Part shown: piece after piece, positions 18,116 to 27,595 of the stretch
Layout: each line of letters opens with the position of its first letter
Position numbering within the stretch: position 1 is the stretch's first letter
DNA from: Rossellomorea vietnamensis
Lineage (GTDB): Bacteria; Bacillota; Bacilli; Bacillales; Bacillaceae_B
Direction: 5' to 3'
Assembly: GCF_001305855.1 (NCBI RefSeq)
Contig: NZ_LIXZ01000009.1
Coordinates: forward strand, 62,001 to 126,000
DNA length: 64,000 nt
Notes under the pieces: generated by a model
Told to the model about the DNA's origin: nothing
Database searches by the model: none
What the model saw: only the letters and a program-made list of their open reading frames with translations
Made by a program: the position numbers and the translations under genes

Positions 18116-20914
18116 GTGAGCTGGATTAAAAAAATATTTGGTAAATTATCAGATAATGATGAACAATTTGAAGAGTACTATGATGATACCCACGACGATA
18201 TTCAAGAGCCGAAACCGACAAAGGCTGAACGTAAACATATAGCAGCGCCAAATCATTCACGTGATGTAGAAGCAAGGATGACCTACCAATACCCTAAAGG
18301 GAATTTCCGATTTCCCCTTATATCAGACGGGGAAAACAGGGAGCGTCCGCGGCGAGCACAAAGAAATCAAGAAAGAGAAGAAAGAGAAAGAGAAAGAGAA
18401 AGAGAAAGAGAGAAGCCTAAAGAGCAGGAGCAGCAGCAGCCGAAGAATCGAAACCAATCTTCGGGCAGCCGGAAATGGAAAGAAGAGAACCAGTCCACTC
18501 CCGTCAAGCCAAAGAAAGCGACAAAGGTGGAAAAAGGAAACAGCCGACCATTTACGCCAACGGAGATTCCATCCCCCATCTATGGTTTTAGAGGAAGGCC
18601 GGTTAAGAAAGAAGAAAGTGTCGAATATGAGCTGAATAAGTTTTTACATAATGAAGAAGAGAGAAAAGAAGCAGTCATCGATCAAAAAGCTCTATCGATC
18701 GTAGAGGATTCCCTTCCTGTTGTCGAAAAAGCGCCTGTCATTGCGACTGAGCCAGAGGCTAAAGTCCCTGTACAGTCGCTTACGGAAGAAGTGGAAGAAA
18801 GCAGCCAGCCGGTAGACCAACCTGTTCAAGTGGAAGAGATACAAGCCCAACGAATGGATGAAACGGAACAAAATGTTGACGGAATCACGGACAGTCCCCC
18901 GACAACAAGTGAGCGTATTTCACTTATAAATGAACCTGATCCAGTTGAAGAAGAACCAGAGATGTTAGTACATCGTGATGAAATCCAAGAGGCAGGTCCG
19001 TCCCTTGTTAGCGAAACAATGGAGACAGCCGAACCCGTACAGGAAATACCAGCTGGCGAACCGGAGCATTCCCGACAAGAAACGGTAGTCTTGGAATCGG
19101 TGGATGAAGAAGTACCGGATGCTAATGAGAAGCATGTCGAGCCGGTGGCTGAAGAAAATCAGGTAGAAGAGGAACCTGAAGCGACCGAATCTTCAGAACC
19201 GATCAAGAAAGAACCGGAAAGAAGGAAGAGATCGCATCTTCCTTTTAACGTATTGATGCTTAAACAAGATAAGCGGCAGATGGATACCCGCCGATCGTCC
19301 GCTCGTACGGAAGGTGCCCCTTCAATGGAGAGACAGGGAACCACTGAACAAACCGAACAGAAACCTCCTGTTCAAGAGGCACGTGTTGAAGAATCCGCTG
19401 AAGACGTGCAGCGTCCGGAAGAAAGGCCGTCTCAACAGACACAGGTCCAGGGAGAAGAAGCGGTAAAGAGCTACAGTGAATTAAGTTCGTCATCGAAACG
19501 GACGCGGGACTATGTCTTCCCGAAAGTGGATTATTTGACGCCTCCCGTATCAAAGGAAATGAGTGAAGAGTGGCTGGATTCCCAAAGACTATTACTCGAC
19601 GAGACCCTGCATAATTTCAACGTCAGGGCAAAAGTGGTGAATGTCACCCAGGGGCCGTCGGTCACCCGTTTTGAAGTGCAGCCTGAACCAGGGGTGAAGG
19701 TCAATAAGATTACGAATCTGACAGACGATATCAAGCTGAGTCTGGCAGCCAAGGATATCCGGATGGAAGCGCCGATCCCGGGTAAACACACAATCGGTAT
19801 CGAGGTGCCGAACAGGGAGAGCCGTCCGGTATGCATCAGTGAAGTGATTGCCAGTCCTGCGTTCCAAGAACCGTCTTCACCATTGACCGCCGCTCTTGGA
19901 TTGGATATTTCCGGCCAGCCCATCGTGACGGATCTGAGTAAGATGCCCCATGGTCTCATCGCCGGAGCGACCGGTTCGGGTAAAAGTGTATGTATCAATT
20001 CGATTCTCGTCAGTCTTCTATACAAGTCATCTCCGGATGAATTGAAGATGCTCCTCATTGACCCCAAGATGGTCGAACTTGCACCGTATAACCGGATCCC
20101 TCACTTGGTGAGCCCGGTGATCACCGATGTGAAAGCAGCGACCGCCGCCCTTAAATGGGCCGTGGAGGAGATGGAAAGACGATATGAATTGTTTGCCCAC
20201 ACGGGGGTAAGGGATATCAAGCGCTTCAACGAACTCGCCAAGCGGAATAAACAGTACAGCGATATGCTTCCTTACCTGGTGATTGTCATCGATGAGCTCG
20301 CGGATTTGATGATGACGTCGCCGGCAGACGTGGAAGAAGCCATTTGCCGGATTGCCCAGAAAGCGCGTGCATGCGGTATACACTTGATCATTGCCACCCA
20401 GCGTCCTTCTGTTGACGTTATCACAGGATTGATCAAAGCCAATGTACCGACAAGGGTCGCTTTTTCCGTTTCTTCAAGCGTTGACTCAAGGACGATCATC
20501 GATGGCAGCGGGGCTGAACGCCTGCTCGGTAAAGGGGATATGCTATTCCTTGAGAATGGTTCATCCAAACCTGTCCGGTTGCAGGGTACGTTCGTATCAG
20601 ATGACGAAATCGATGACATCATCCGCCATGTAAGGGATCAGCGGGAACCGGATTACCTCTTCCAACAAGATGAATTGATCAAGAAAGCACAGGTTACGGA
20701 GGAAGAGGACGACTTATTTTTAGAAGCATGTGAGTTTGTCGTCGATCAGGGCGGGGCATCGGCCTCAAGCCTGCAGCGCCGATTCAGAATCGGTTATAAC
20801 CGGGCCGCAAGATTGATGGAAATGATGGAGAGTAATGGAATCATTTCCGAGTCCAGAGGCAGTAAACCAAGGGATGTCCTCATTTCCGAAAGTGAATTGG
20901 AGACACTCGCATAG
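18116..20914 (+). CDS. sftA: DNA translocase SftA (soluble FtsK/SpoIIIE family)
   Basis: About 932 residues. Residues 80-110 are an Arg/Glu dipeptide run encoded by GAAAGA-type hexamers, followed by a long acidic, Glu/Pro/Val-rich linker to about residue 440. The C-terminal part is a complete FtsK motor: Walker A GATGSGKS at about 617-624, Walker B VIVIDELAD, and a winged-helix gamma domain ending RFRIGYNRAARLMEMME. No transmembrane segments are present, which separates SftA from SpoIIIE. SftA moves septum-trapped DNA before division. GTG 18116 (MSWIKK) fits B. subtilis SftA; ATG 18110 or 18095 are alternatives. Confidence 0.93.
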   Translation: MSWIKKIFGKLSDNDEQFEEYYDDTHDDIQEPKPTKAERKHIAAPNHSRDVEARMTYQYPKGNFRFPLISDGENRERPRRAQRNQEREEREREREREREKPKEQEQQQPKNRNQSSGSRKWKEENQSTPVKPKKATKVEKGNSRPFTPTEIPSPIYGFRGRPVKKEESVEYELNKFLHNEEERKEAVIDQKALSIVEDSLPVVEKAPVIATEPEAKVPVQSLTEEVEESSQPVDQPVQVEEIQAQRMDETEQNVDGITDSPPTTSERISLINEPDPVEEEPEMLVHRDEIQEAGPSLVSETMETAEPVQEIPAGEPEHSRQETVVLESVDEEVPDANEKHVEPVAEENQVEEEPEATESSEPIKKEPERRKRSHLPFNVLMLKQDKRQMDTRRSSARTEGAPSMERQGTTEQTEQKPPVQEARVEESAEDVQRPEERPSQQTQVQGEEAVKSYSELSSSSKRTRDYVFPKVDYLTPPVSKEMSEEWLDSQRLLLDETLHNFNVRAKVVNVTQGPSVTRFEVQPEPGVKVNKITNLTDDIKLSLAAKDIRMEAPIPGKHTIGIEVPNRESRPVCISEVIASPAFQEPSSPLTAALGLDISGQPIVTDLSKMPHGLIAGATGSGKSVCINSILVSLLYKSSPDELKMLLIDPKMVELAPYNRIPHLVSPVITDVKAATAALKWAVEEMERRYELFAHTGVRDIKRFNELAKRNKQYSDMLPYLVIVIDELADLMMTSPADVEEAICRIAQKARACGIHLIIATQRPSVDVITGLIKANVPTRVAFSVSSSVDSRTIIDGSGAERLLGKGDMLFLENGSSKPVRLQGTFVSDDEIDDIIRHVRDQREPDYLFQQDELIKKAQVTEEEDDLFLEACEFVVDQGGASASSLQRRFRIGYNRAARLMEMMESNGIISESRGSKPRDVLISESELETLA

Positions 20915-20937
20915 ACTAGTACAAACATTTAATACAT

Positions 20938-20996
20938 GGTATTCTGTTTATATCTGTCCGATAAGGACGAATGTAAACAGAATACCTATTCTTTTT
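20938..20996 (+). terminator. Terminator after sftA
   Basis: GGTATTCTGTTTA and TAAACAGAATACC form a long stem with an 18- to 20-base loop, followed by CTTTTTG. Confidence 0.8.
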
Positions 20997-21026
20997 GTGT
21001 AGGAAGAGCCATAAGGAGCACTAGTG

Positions 21027-22130
21027 ATGAAAGAAATCGAATTGAAACTTCAAGGAAAACTCAACAGGTTGACCAATCATACATTCAAGTTTGATGAAAG
21101 AATCAAGGATGGCTGGTTCTCAGCTGTCTATTTTTTAAAAACGAAGGAAATTGCGAAGAAACATAAACCGGATGCAGTCATCACCATGCAATTCTTTCAA
21201 AAGACACATGCCGTGATTTGTGGAACGGATGAAGTCATCGCCCTTCTGCATACATTCGCTGATAACCCGCAGAATCTTGAGATACATTCCCTAAAGGATG
21301 GGGACCAGATCTCTCCGTTTGAAACCGTGCTGACCATCAAGGGCCGTTATCAGGACTTTGGATATCTAGAAGGCATCATCGACGGAATCCTTGCGAGAAG
21401 AACGTCTGTTGCGACGAGCGTTTACAATGTGATGAAAGCTGCTTCTTTATCGGGTAAACAGAAGCCAGTCATCTTTATGGGAGACCGTGACGATCATTTT
21501 ACCCAACAGGCTGGAGACGGTTATGCTGCTTTCATAGGTGGCTCTACAGCCCAGGCGACCCATGCCATGAATGAATGGTGGGGAAAAAAAGGGATGGGGA
21601 CGATGCCTCATGCCCTCATTCAATTATTCAATGGGGATATCGTAGAAGCAACGAAAGCGTACAAGGAAACATTCCCGGAGGACGAGCTCATTACCCTGGT
21701 TGATTACAATAATGATGTCATTACTGACTCATTGAAGGTCGCAAGAGAGTTTGGCCAGGAATTAAAAGGGGTAAGGGTAGATACATCAAGAATGATGATC
21801 GATAAATATTTCCTTCGTAATCAACATGTGCTGGGAACCTTTGATCCGCGCGGGGTCAATATGCAGCTCATCAATGCATTGAGAGATGCTTTGGACGAGG
21901 AAGGGTACCGCCACGTCAAGATTGTCGTGTCGGGCGGCTTTAATGAAGACCGCATACGTCAGTTTGAGGAAAATCAAGTTCCAGTCGATATGTACGGAGT
22001 CGGAAGCAGTCTTCTGAAGATCCATGTTGGATTTACAGGGGACAACGTCGTCATCGACGGTTCCCCGGAAGCTAAGGCAGGAAGGAAGCTTCGTCCGAAC
22101 CCCCGACTGGAAAAAGTAGAATTCGAATAG
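21027..22130 (+). CDS. pncB: Nicotinate phosphoribosyltransferase
   Basis: A 367-residue enzyme of the nicotinate/quinolinate phosphoribosyltransferase fold, joining nicotinate and PRPP for NAD salvage. The family arrangement is visible: ILARRTSVATSVYN, FMGDRDDHFTQQAGDGYAA, MPHALIQLFNGD with the histidine expected at the active site, GVRVDTSRM and VVSGGFNEDRIRQF. ATAAGGAGCAC precedes ATG 21027; a GTG at 21024 is less well spaced. It lies between sftA and murC, with an unknown gene 8 bases downstream. The exact substrate is inferred from family. Confidence 0.85.
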   Translation: MKEIELKLQGKLNRLTNHTFKFDERIKDGWFSAVYFLKTKEIAKKHKPDAVITMQFFQKTHAVICGTDEVIALLHTFADNPQNLEIHSLKDGDQISPFETVLTIKGRYQDFGYLEGIIDGILARRTSVATSVYNVMKAASLSGKQKPVIFMGDRDDHFTQQAGDGYAAFIGGSTAQATHAMNEWWGKKGMGTMPHALIQLFNGDIVEATKAYKETFPEDELITLVDYNNDVITDSLKVAREFGQELKGVRVDTSRMMIDKYFLRNQHVLGTFDPRGVNMQLINALRDALDEEGYRHVKIVVSGGFNEDRIRQFEENQVPVDMYGVGSSLLKIHVGFTGDNVVIDGSPEAKAGRKLRPNPRLEKVEFE

Positions 22131-22138
22131 GTGAGAAC

Positions 22139-22795
22139 ATGCAAGAACAGCAAAGCACGTTAGATCTTGAACGGTTCAGGCAGAAAAAGCAGAAGATCGC
22201 CGAGGATCATATTGAGGACCTCTACAGGAAAGCGTATGAGTTCGCTTTGAAGGAAACGAATATAAGAGAAAAAGTACGGGCTAAAATGCTTTTCTCTAAA
22301 CGGTTTCTTCAACACGATGAGGCCCGCTTGGAGGCTGGAGTGGAGAAATTGTTTCAAGAATGGTTCCTATTTGATTATAAGACCATCAAGGGGCAGACCC
22401 TATTCTTTCAATTTCTTCAGTCACACCCCCTTCAGGAATCAACCAAACTCCTTGGTGCCGTCGTATTGACGGCTGCCTGGGAACCCGTCATAGTGAAAGA
22501 AAAAGAGGGACGGACCTTACGCTGTCAAACGATCGTTCAGGGAGATGAAGTGATTGTTAAAATGAACCCTGATTGGATAGAAAAGGAAATAATTGAAGAA
22601 CAGGTCTATTTCGTGAGGAAAGTCCCGCTGGTCGTTCATCAGTGGATCTTAGGTCCCGTTTTTCCCGTGAAATCAATGGACGTGATAGCAAATCTGCAAA
22701 CACACTATAGTCAAATGAATCAAAAAACTGGGGTATTATGGAGAACGTTTTTAAAGGAAGAAGCGCCAAACTTCATTCTCCCAAGTCTTTCGTAG
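22139..22795 (+). CDS. Unknown protein downstream of pncB, 218 aa
   Basis: Eight bases separate it from the pncB stop, with AGGTGAG as ribosome site, so the two are almost certainly one operon. The protein is soluble. Its N-terminal 75 residues are strongly charged and helical (ERFRQKKQKIAEDHIEDLYRK-like pattern, then REKVRAKML), and the C-terminal part has hydrophobic beta-like stretches (LLGAVVLTAAWEPVIVKEKEG). I see no catalytic motif and recognise no family. The operon position hints at a link to NAD metabolism or to the neighbouring division and wall genes, without proof. Confidence 0.75.
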   Translation: MQEQQSTLDLERFRQKKQKIAEDHIEDLYRKAYEFALKETNIREKVRAKMLFSKRFLQHDEARLEAGVEKLFQEWFLFDYKTIKGQTLFFQFLQSHPLQESTKLLGAVVLTAAWEPVIVKEKEGRTLRCQTIVQGDEVIVKMNPDWIEKEIIEEQVYFVRKVPLVVHQWILGPVFPVKSMDVIANLQTHYSQMNQKTGVLWRTFLKEEAPNFILPSLS

Positions 22796-22953
22796 CTTCT
22801 TCATGGTCAGGGATTTCAAAAAATGATATAATGTTTCAAGTTGAAGAAAGTACGCTTTTTTCTATACTCAATATCGAAAGCTAAAGACCGATGGCAAAAT
22901 AAATATAGATTTCATATAATGCTTTTAGATAGACGATTGTTGGAGGTTCTATT

Positions 22954-24273
22954 ATGACGATATATCATTTCGTAGGAATAAAGGGGTCGGGCATGAGTGC
23001 ATTAGCCCAGATACTCCACGATATGGACTACGAGGTCCAAGGATCTGACGTAGATAAGTATTTCTTTACTCAGAAGGCTCTGGATGAATCAAATATAAAA
23101 ATACTACCTTTCCAAAAAGAAAACATTGGAGGGGATATGCATGTGATCGCAGGGAATGCTTTCCCTGACACGCATGAAGAAATACAAGCTGCCGTTGAAC
23201 AAGGACTGCCTGTCACCAGATATCATAAATTTCTTGGTGACTTCATGCAGGAATTCACAAGTGTTGCCGTAACGGGTGCTCACGGAAAAACATCGACAAC
23301 CGGTCTACTGGCACATGTCATCAGTGGCGCCAAGCCGACTTCCTTCCTGATTGGGGATGGAACCGGTAAAGGCGAAGTGGATGCGAATTACTTTGTATTC
23401 GAAGCATGTGAGTACAGACGACACTTCCTGTCTTATTTCCCTGACTATGCCATCATGACGAACATCGATTTCGATCATCCCGACTATTTTGCCAATGTGG
23501 ATGACGTGTTCTCTGCGTTCCAGGAGATGGCCATGCAGGTGAAAAAAGGGATTATCGCATGCGGGGATGACGAGCAGTTACAAAAGATCCAGGCACAGGT
23601 GCCGGTGGTATTTTACGGCTTTGCCGAGGAAAACGACTTCCAGGCGAGAAACGTATCACGGGACAGAACAGGTACATCATTTGATGTGTTTGTGCGCAAT
23701 GAATTTTATGCAGCATTCAAAATCCCGACATTCGGTGACCATAACATCATGAACGCCTTATCCGTCATTGCCATTTGTCATTACGAAGAGCTTGATACAG
23801 CCATCGTTCAAGAACGACTGAGCACATTTAAAGGGGTCAAGCGCCGTTTCTCTGAAAAAGAAGTGGGCTCACAGATCCTGATCGATGACTACGCTCATCA
23901 TCCGACTGAAATCAAGGCAACCGTTGATTCGGCAAGACAGAAATATCCGGAAAAAGAGATCATTGCTGTCTTCCAGCCTCACACATTTACACGTACGCAG
24001 ACCTTCCTGACAGAGTTTGCCGAAACGCTAAGTCTTGCGGACAAAGTGTACTTATGTGAAATCTTCGGTTCCGCAAGGGAAAACCACGGGAAACTTTCCA
24101 TCCACGATCTTGAAAGTAAAATCGAAGGATGCGAAATCATAGACGAACAAGATACGACCGCTTTACTCAAACATGAAAACGCCGTACTGATTTTCATGGG
24201 GGCGGGAGACGTACAAAAGTTCCAACAAGCATATGAGCACACACTTGAGGGACAATTGAAAGAAGAGAATTAA
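22954..24273 (+). CDS. murC: UDP-N-acetylmuramate-L-alanine ligase
   Basis: A 439-residue Mur ligase that adds L-alanine to UDP-MurNAc in cytoplasmic peptidoglycan synthesis. The N-terminal Rossmann motif is [11 protein letters not shown], the ATP loop is [12 protein letters not shown] at about residues 106-117, and EACEYRRHF and [13 protein letters not shown] follow. TTGGAGGTTC precedes ATG 22954. It is close in position to B. subtilis murC, which also lies next to sftA and before ytxG. Confidence 0.97.
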   Translation: MTIYHFVGIKGSGMSALAQILHDMDYEVQGSDVDKYFFTQKALDESNIKILPFQKENIGGDMHVIAGNAFPDTHEEIQAAVEQGLPVTRYHKFLGDFMQEFTSVAVTGAHGKTSTTGLLAHVISGAKPTSFLIGDGTGKGEVDANYFVFEACEYRRHFLSYFPDYAIMTNIDFDHPDYFANVDDVFSAFQEMAMQVKKGIIACGDDEQLQKIQAQVPVVFYGFAEENDFQARNVSRDRTGTSFDVFVRNEFYAAFKIPTFGDHNIMNALSVIAICHYEELDTAIVQERLSTFKGVKRRFSEKEVGSQILIDDYAHHPTEIKATVDSARQKYPEKEIIAVFQPHTFTRTQTFLTEFAETLSLADKVYLCEIFGSARENHGKLSIHDLESKIEGCEIIDEQDTTALLKHENAVLIFMGAGDVQKFQQAYEHTLEGQLKEEN

Positions 24274-24280
24274 TCGATGA

Positions 24281-24309
24281 AGCCGGTTCCTATGGGAGCC
24301 GGTTTTTTT
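24281..24309 (+). terminator. Terminator after murC
   Basis: An imperfect GCCGGTTCC/GGGAGCCGG stem is followed by TTTTTTT. Confidence 0.65.
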
Positions 24310-24311
24310 GC

Positions 24312-24346
24312 AAAATAAAGCCACCGTCATAACCTTGACGGTGGCT
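24312..24346 (-). terminator. Terminator of the M29 aminopeptidase gene
   Basis: AGCCACCGTCA (24319-24329) and TGACGGTGGCT (24336-24346) form an 11-bp stem; on the minus strand a T-containing tail follows. Confidence 0.8.
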
Positions 24347-24355
24347 CCAACATTC

Positions 24356-25471
24356 TTATTTCAAATTCTCCGGATTCAACACTTCAAGCTCTTCGATGAC
24401 AAACCTTCCATCTTTTCGAATCAATACATCATCGAAATAGATTTCGCCGCCGCCATACTCAGGACGCTGGATCATCACCATATCCCAGTGGATGTTCGAG
24501 TGGTTTCCGTTATATGCCTCTTCATAGCATTCACCCGGTGTGAAGTGGAAGCTGCCGTCAATTTTCTCATCAAAGAGGATGTCCTGCATCGGATGCTGGA
24601 TGAACGGATTCACTCCGATGGCGAATTCCCCTACATATCGTGCCCCTTCATCCGTATCAAAGATCTTGTTGATCCGGTCTGTATCGTTCGCAGTGGCTTC
24701 GACAATCTTTCCTTCTTTGAATGTCAATTTGACGTTTTCGAACGTAAACCCGTTATATGGAGATGGCGTATTGTAGGAAATCACGCCGTTTACCGAATCC
24801 TTCACTGGTGCACTGTACACCTCACCATCAGGAATGTTCAGGCGTCCCGCACACTTCACTGCAGGAATGTCCTTGATGGAGAAAGTAAGGTCCGTCCCTT
24901 CACCGACAAGGCGGACTTTATCTGTGTTGTTCATGAGTTCGACGAGGTTATCCATCGCTTTGTCCATTTTGCTGTAATCCAGGTTGCAGACATCGAAGTA
25001 AAAGTCTTCAAAGCCTTCTGTGCTCATGTTGGCGAGCTGTGCCATGGACGCAGTAGGGTAGCGGAGCACGACCCACTTCTTCTTAGGAACGCGGATTTCC
25101 CTATGTACTTTCTTCCCAATCGTGTTTCCATGGATCTTCATTTTTTCGTCCGGCACATCAGACTGCTCGCTGATGTTATCACCTGCACGTAAACCGATGT
25201 ATGCATCCATCTGCTCCATGACATTTGCTTCGAAGCTTGCGATCATATCAAACTGCTCTTCCTGAGCGCCCATTAATAAGGCGCGGTCGACTGCATGATC
25301 TTTGATGGATACGAAGGGATGTCCTCCTGCTGCATACGCTTCTTTCACGAGAGCCGTCACCAGTTCACGCTGCAATCCGAAGTTTTCGATCAGCACTTTT
25401 TCTCCAGGCTGTAATTGGACTGAATATTGAATTAAATTTTTTGCCAGTTTTTCAATACGTGGATCTTTCAT
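24356..25471 (-). CDS. ampS: M29 family aminopeptidase (AmpS-like)
   Basis: A 371-residue metallo-aminopeptidase of the thermophilic/AmpS family (M29). Typical segments include LVGEGTDLTFSIKD, FTFENVKLTFKEGKI, HFTPGECYEEAYNGNHSNIHWD and the C-terminal GGGEIYFDDVLIRKDG, with the His and Glu metal ligands expected. These enzymes release N-terminal residues from peptides in the cytoplasm. The ATG at 25471 follows a GGGGG-containing purine stretch. It is monocistronic and converges on murC. A 294-residue open frame on the opposite strand is a shadow. Confidence 0.92.
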   Translation of the reverse strand: MKDPRIEKLAKNLIQYSVQLQPGEKVLIENFGLQRELVTALVKEAYAAGGHPFVSIKDHAVDRALLMGAQEEQFDMIASFEANVMEQMDAYIGLRAGDNISEQSDVPDEKMKIHGNTIGKKVHREIRVPKKKWVVLRYPTASMAQLANMSTEGFEDFYFDVCNLDYSKMDKAMDNLVELMNNTDKVRLVGEGTDLTFSIKDIPAVKCAGRLNIPDGEVYSAPVKDSVNGVISYNTPSPYNGFTFENVKLTFKEGKIVEATANDTDRINKIFDTDEGARYVGEFAIGVNPFIQHPMQDILFDEKIDGSFHFTPGECYEEAYNGNHSNIHWDMVMIQRPEYGGGEIYFDDVLIRKDGRFVIEELEVLNPENLK

Positions 25472-25621
25472 TTCATTTTCCCCCTTATATGTAGTCTTTT
25501 TTATTGTACCCTAAAATGCACAGGCATGACTTGACCAAAATGTGAAATGCTAAAACATGAAAAAAATTATTTATTTTTCATGCAGGAAAATGGTTTGGGG
25601 AGGAAGAAATACTAGTATAAT

Positions 25622-25646
25622 GTTTATTTGTTCATCATAAGGGTAA
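25622..25646 (+). promoter_or_regulatory. Sigma-B-like promoter upstream of ytxG
   Basis: GTTTAT (25622-25627) and GGGTAA (25641-25646) are separated by 13 bases, close to the general stress consensus GTTTAA-N12-15-GGGTAT. B. subtilis ytxGHJ is a known general stress operon. Confidence 0.7.
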
Positions 25647-25674
25647 AGAGTTCCTATACATGGAGGTGTGGCAT

Positions 25675-26196
25675 ATGGAAATCATTCTTTATCTAAGCGT
25701 AGCTGTCATAGCAGTTGCATTTTTCATTTTGGTAATGAGTTTAATGAAGACTTTGAAGTCCCTGGGCTCTACATTAGATAGTGTTTCAACGACAATGACC
25801 GGACTTGAGAGCCAGCTTCAAGGAGTAACAAGAGAGTCTACAGAATTACTACATAAAACAAATTTATTGGCTGAGGATATCCAGAAGAAGTCTGAGGATC
25901 TGAACACAGTTGTTTATGCGGTAAGAGATGTAGGGCATTCTATCCAGAACCTTAATAACTCGGTGAAGAAGGTAAGTACTTCCATTTCAACTGAACTTGA
26001 GCGCAACCAAGGAAAGATTTCACAGGTGGTTCAATGGGGAAATGCATTCATTGAGTTAAAGGACAAATGGAAACAAAAACAGGAAAAACAGCCAGCACAA
26101 CCTGGTGTTGCTGATGTTGCTGTTCCAAACCAAACATCCAAGGAAGTTCGGACTAGAGAAAAATTAGTTAAAAGAGCAAGATCTTATAACAATTAG
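25675..26196 (+). CDS. ytxG: YtxG, DUF948 general stress membrane protein
   Basis: A 173-residue protein with one N-terminal transmembrane helix ([18 protein letters not shown]), followed by a long amphipathic coiled coil rich in Ser/Thr/Leu heptads and a basic tail ([14 protein letters not shown]). This is the DUF948 layout. GGAGGTG precedes ATG 25675. It heads the ytxG-ytxH-brxC stress group and is followed by ytxH 16 bases later. The role is unknown; membrane-linked stress tolerance is inferred from its regulon in B. subtilis. Confidence 0.9.
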   Translation: MEIILYLSVAVIAVAFFILVMSLMKTLKSLGSTLDSVSTTMTGLESQLQGVTRESTELLHKTNLLAEDIQKKSEDLNTVVYAVRDVGHSIQNLNNSVKKVSTSISTELERNQGKISQVVQWGNAFIELKDKWKQKQEKQPAQPGVADVAVPNQTSKEVRTREKLVKRARSYNN

Positions 26197-26212
26197 AGAG
26201 GGGAATTATTAC

Positions 26213-26695
26213 ATGACACAACAGTACAATCAAAATCAAAATCAAAACCAGACAAACGACAGCAATAACATCAACTCAAAGGACTTCATGATCGGGACAC
26301 TGATCGGGGGAATCGTAGGAGCGGCAGCAGCCCTTCTGATGGCGCCGAAATCCGGTAAAGACCTTCGTCATGATATCAATGAGAAAACTGTCGTACTGAA
26401 GGAAAAGACAGGTCAGTGGAAAGACACAGCTGTAGAGAAGAGCAATGAGCTTGCAGCAGTGGCGAAAGAAAAATCTTCTTCCCTTACAAAATCCGTACAA
26501 GAGCAGTCCAACAATGTGGTTGGGAAGCTGAAAACATACCGCTCTAATAACAACGAACTGGAAGAAACAAATGAAGAGCTTCAAGCTGTTCCATCAGCGG
26601 GAACGACACCTGTGGAAGAAACAGAAGATGTGAATCAGAAGCTTGAAGAAACGAAGAAAGCTTTTGACGAAACTGAGAAAACATACAATCAATAA
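26213..26695 (+). CDS. ytxH: YtxH-domain general stress protein
   Basis: A 160-residue protein with a polar Asn/Gln-rich start, then the glycine-rich hydrophobic YtxH segment (MIGTLIGGIVGAAAALLMAP) followed immediately by KSGKDLR and a long charged helical region. The layout is a typical YtxH stress protein. GAGAGGGG precedes ATG 26213. It is co-transcribed with ytxG and ends in a terminator before brxC. A paralogue-like gene lies at 27596. Confidence 0.9.
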   Translation: MTQQYNQNQNQNQTNDSNNINSKDFMIGTLIGGIVGAAAALLMAPKSGKDLRHDINEKTVVLKEKTGQWKDTAVEKSNELAAVAKEKSSSLTKSVQEQSNNVVGKLKTYRSNNNELEETNEELQAVPSAGTTPVEETEDVNQKLEETKKAFDETEKTYNQ

Positions 26696-26710
26696 TCATT
26701 GATTCAAAGG

Positions 26711-26747
26711 GCGGTGAAGTGATATGATGACTTCACCGTTTTTTTGT
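26711..26747 (+). terminator. Terminator between ytxH and brxC
   Basis: CGGTGAAGT (26712-26720) and ACTTCACCG (26730-26738) form a perfect stem followed by seven T. Confidence 0.85.
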
Positions 26748-26817
26748 TGAAATGAAAGGGTCTATAAATCGCTTTGGCTAAGGAATCATTACAAGTATGA
26801 AAGGAAGTATGGAACAC

Positions 26818-27132
26818 ATGAAAAAGATCGATACCGTTCAGGAGTTTGAACAACTTTCCGAGACAAACCCGCGTTTCTTCTTTATGAAACACAGTCTTAC
26901 TTGCCCTGTAAGCTCGAATGCCTTTACCGAGTACCAGGCATTTTTGAACAAGCATGAAGAGGAAGATGGCTACTATCTAGCCGTCCAGGAATCGAGGGAA
27001 CTGTCGCAGCATATCGCCGAAAAATACGGCATCCGCCACGAATCACCCCAAGCTTTCCTCTTCATAGAAGGAAAACCGGGCTGGACCGCATCCCACTGGA
27101 AAATCACCGAAAGTGAATTGGATAAGCTATAA
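26818..27132 (+). CDS. brxC: Bacilliredoxin BrxC / YtxJ monothiol redox protein
   Basis: A 104-residue thioredoxin-fold protein with a single active-site cysteine in HSLTCPVSS, the signature of the YtxJ (DUF2847) family. YtxJ is the bacilliredoxin-like protein BrxC, which removes bacillithiol from oxidised proteins. ATG 26818 has AAAGGAAG upstream at suitable spacing; ATG codons at 26797 and 26809 overlap or precede that site. It is third in the ytxG-ytxH-ytxJ order but separated from ytxH by a terminator, so it may have its own promoter. Confidence 0.88.
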   Translation: MKKIDTVQEFEQLSETNPRFFFMKHSLTCPVSSNAFTEYQAFLNKHEEEDGYYLAVQESRELSQHIAEKYGIRHESPQAFLFIEGKPGWTASHWKITESELDKL

Positions 27133-27168
27133 AGGAATGGACTCTGATTAGTCAGGGTCCTTTTATTA
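27131..27168 (+). terminator. Probable terminator after brxC
   Basis: AAAGGA-ACTCTGA and TCAGGGTCCTTTT form a bulged stem ending in T. Confidence 0.6.
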
Positions 27169-27328
27169 TTCAGGTTTTTTCGTGAGGATTATAATATGTT
27201 CAAGCAACTTATACAGAGTGGATTAAATCTAGCGGAGAGAAAGTATTTATTTAATTGCCTTTGACCAGTGCAGAAATTTGAAGGGGATTTAGCCTTTACT
27301 CTAAAACAGTAAAACATATGCTTATTAA

Positions 27329-27452
27329 GTTGATTGGAGCGGAAGGTGCTCGACTCCTGCGGGAAACGCTGGACAGGTGAGACCCCGGAGGCGCAGCCGA
27401 GGAGGCTCACCGCCAGCCCCGCGGAAAGCGAGCACCTGCAGCGCAAATCAAC
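27329..27452 (+). repeat. Dispersed quasi-palindromic repeat, copy 3
   Basis: A 124-base unit bounded by GTTGATT and AATCAAC. It is nearly identical to copy 4 at 61801-61924; its centre reads GCTGGACAGGTGAGACCCC. It lies in the 463-base gap between brxC and the second YtxH-like gene. The rest of that gap holds the brxC terminator and a sigma-B-like promoter. Confidence 0.85.
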
Positions 27453-27527
27453 CACTTCTCGCTTCTTCGCAAGCAACAAAGGTAAAAGTCGCTCGTTTTG
27501 ATAATATTTGGTAATTACTCCCTTTAC

Positions 27528-27552
27528 GTTTATTTAGCTTCATACAGGGAAG
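27528..27552 (+). promoter_or_regulatory. Sigma-B-like promoter upstream of the second YtxH-like gene
   Basis: GTTTAT (27528-27533) and GGGAAG (27547-27552) are separated by 13 bases, the same spacing and -35 hexamer as the ytxG promoter. Confidence 0.6.
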
Positions 27553-27595
27553 GTAACTTATAAGAATAAAAAATAGATAAATGGAGGAACGATAA

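Noticed and set aside
24308-25192. 294-codon open frame on the + strand opposite the M29 aminopeptidase gene
   Set aside because: It is a shadow of a well-supported gene; composition is unnatural and there is no ribosome site.
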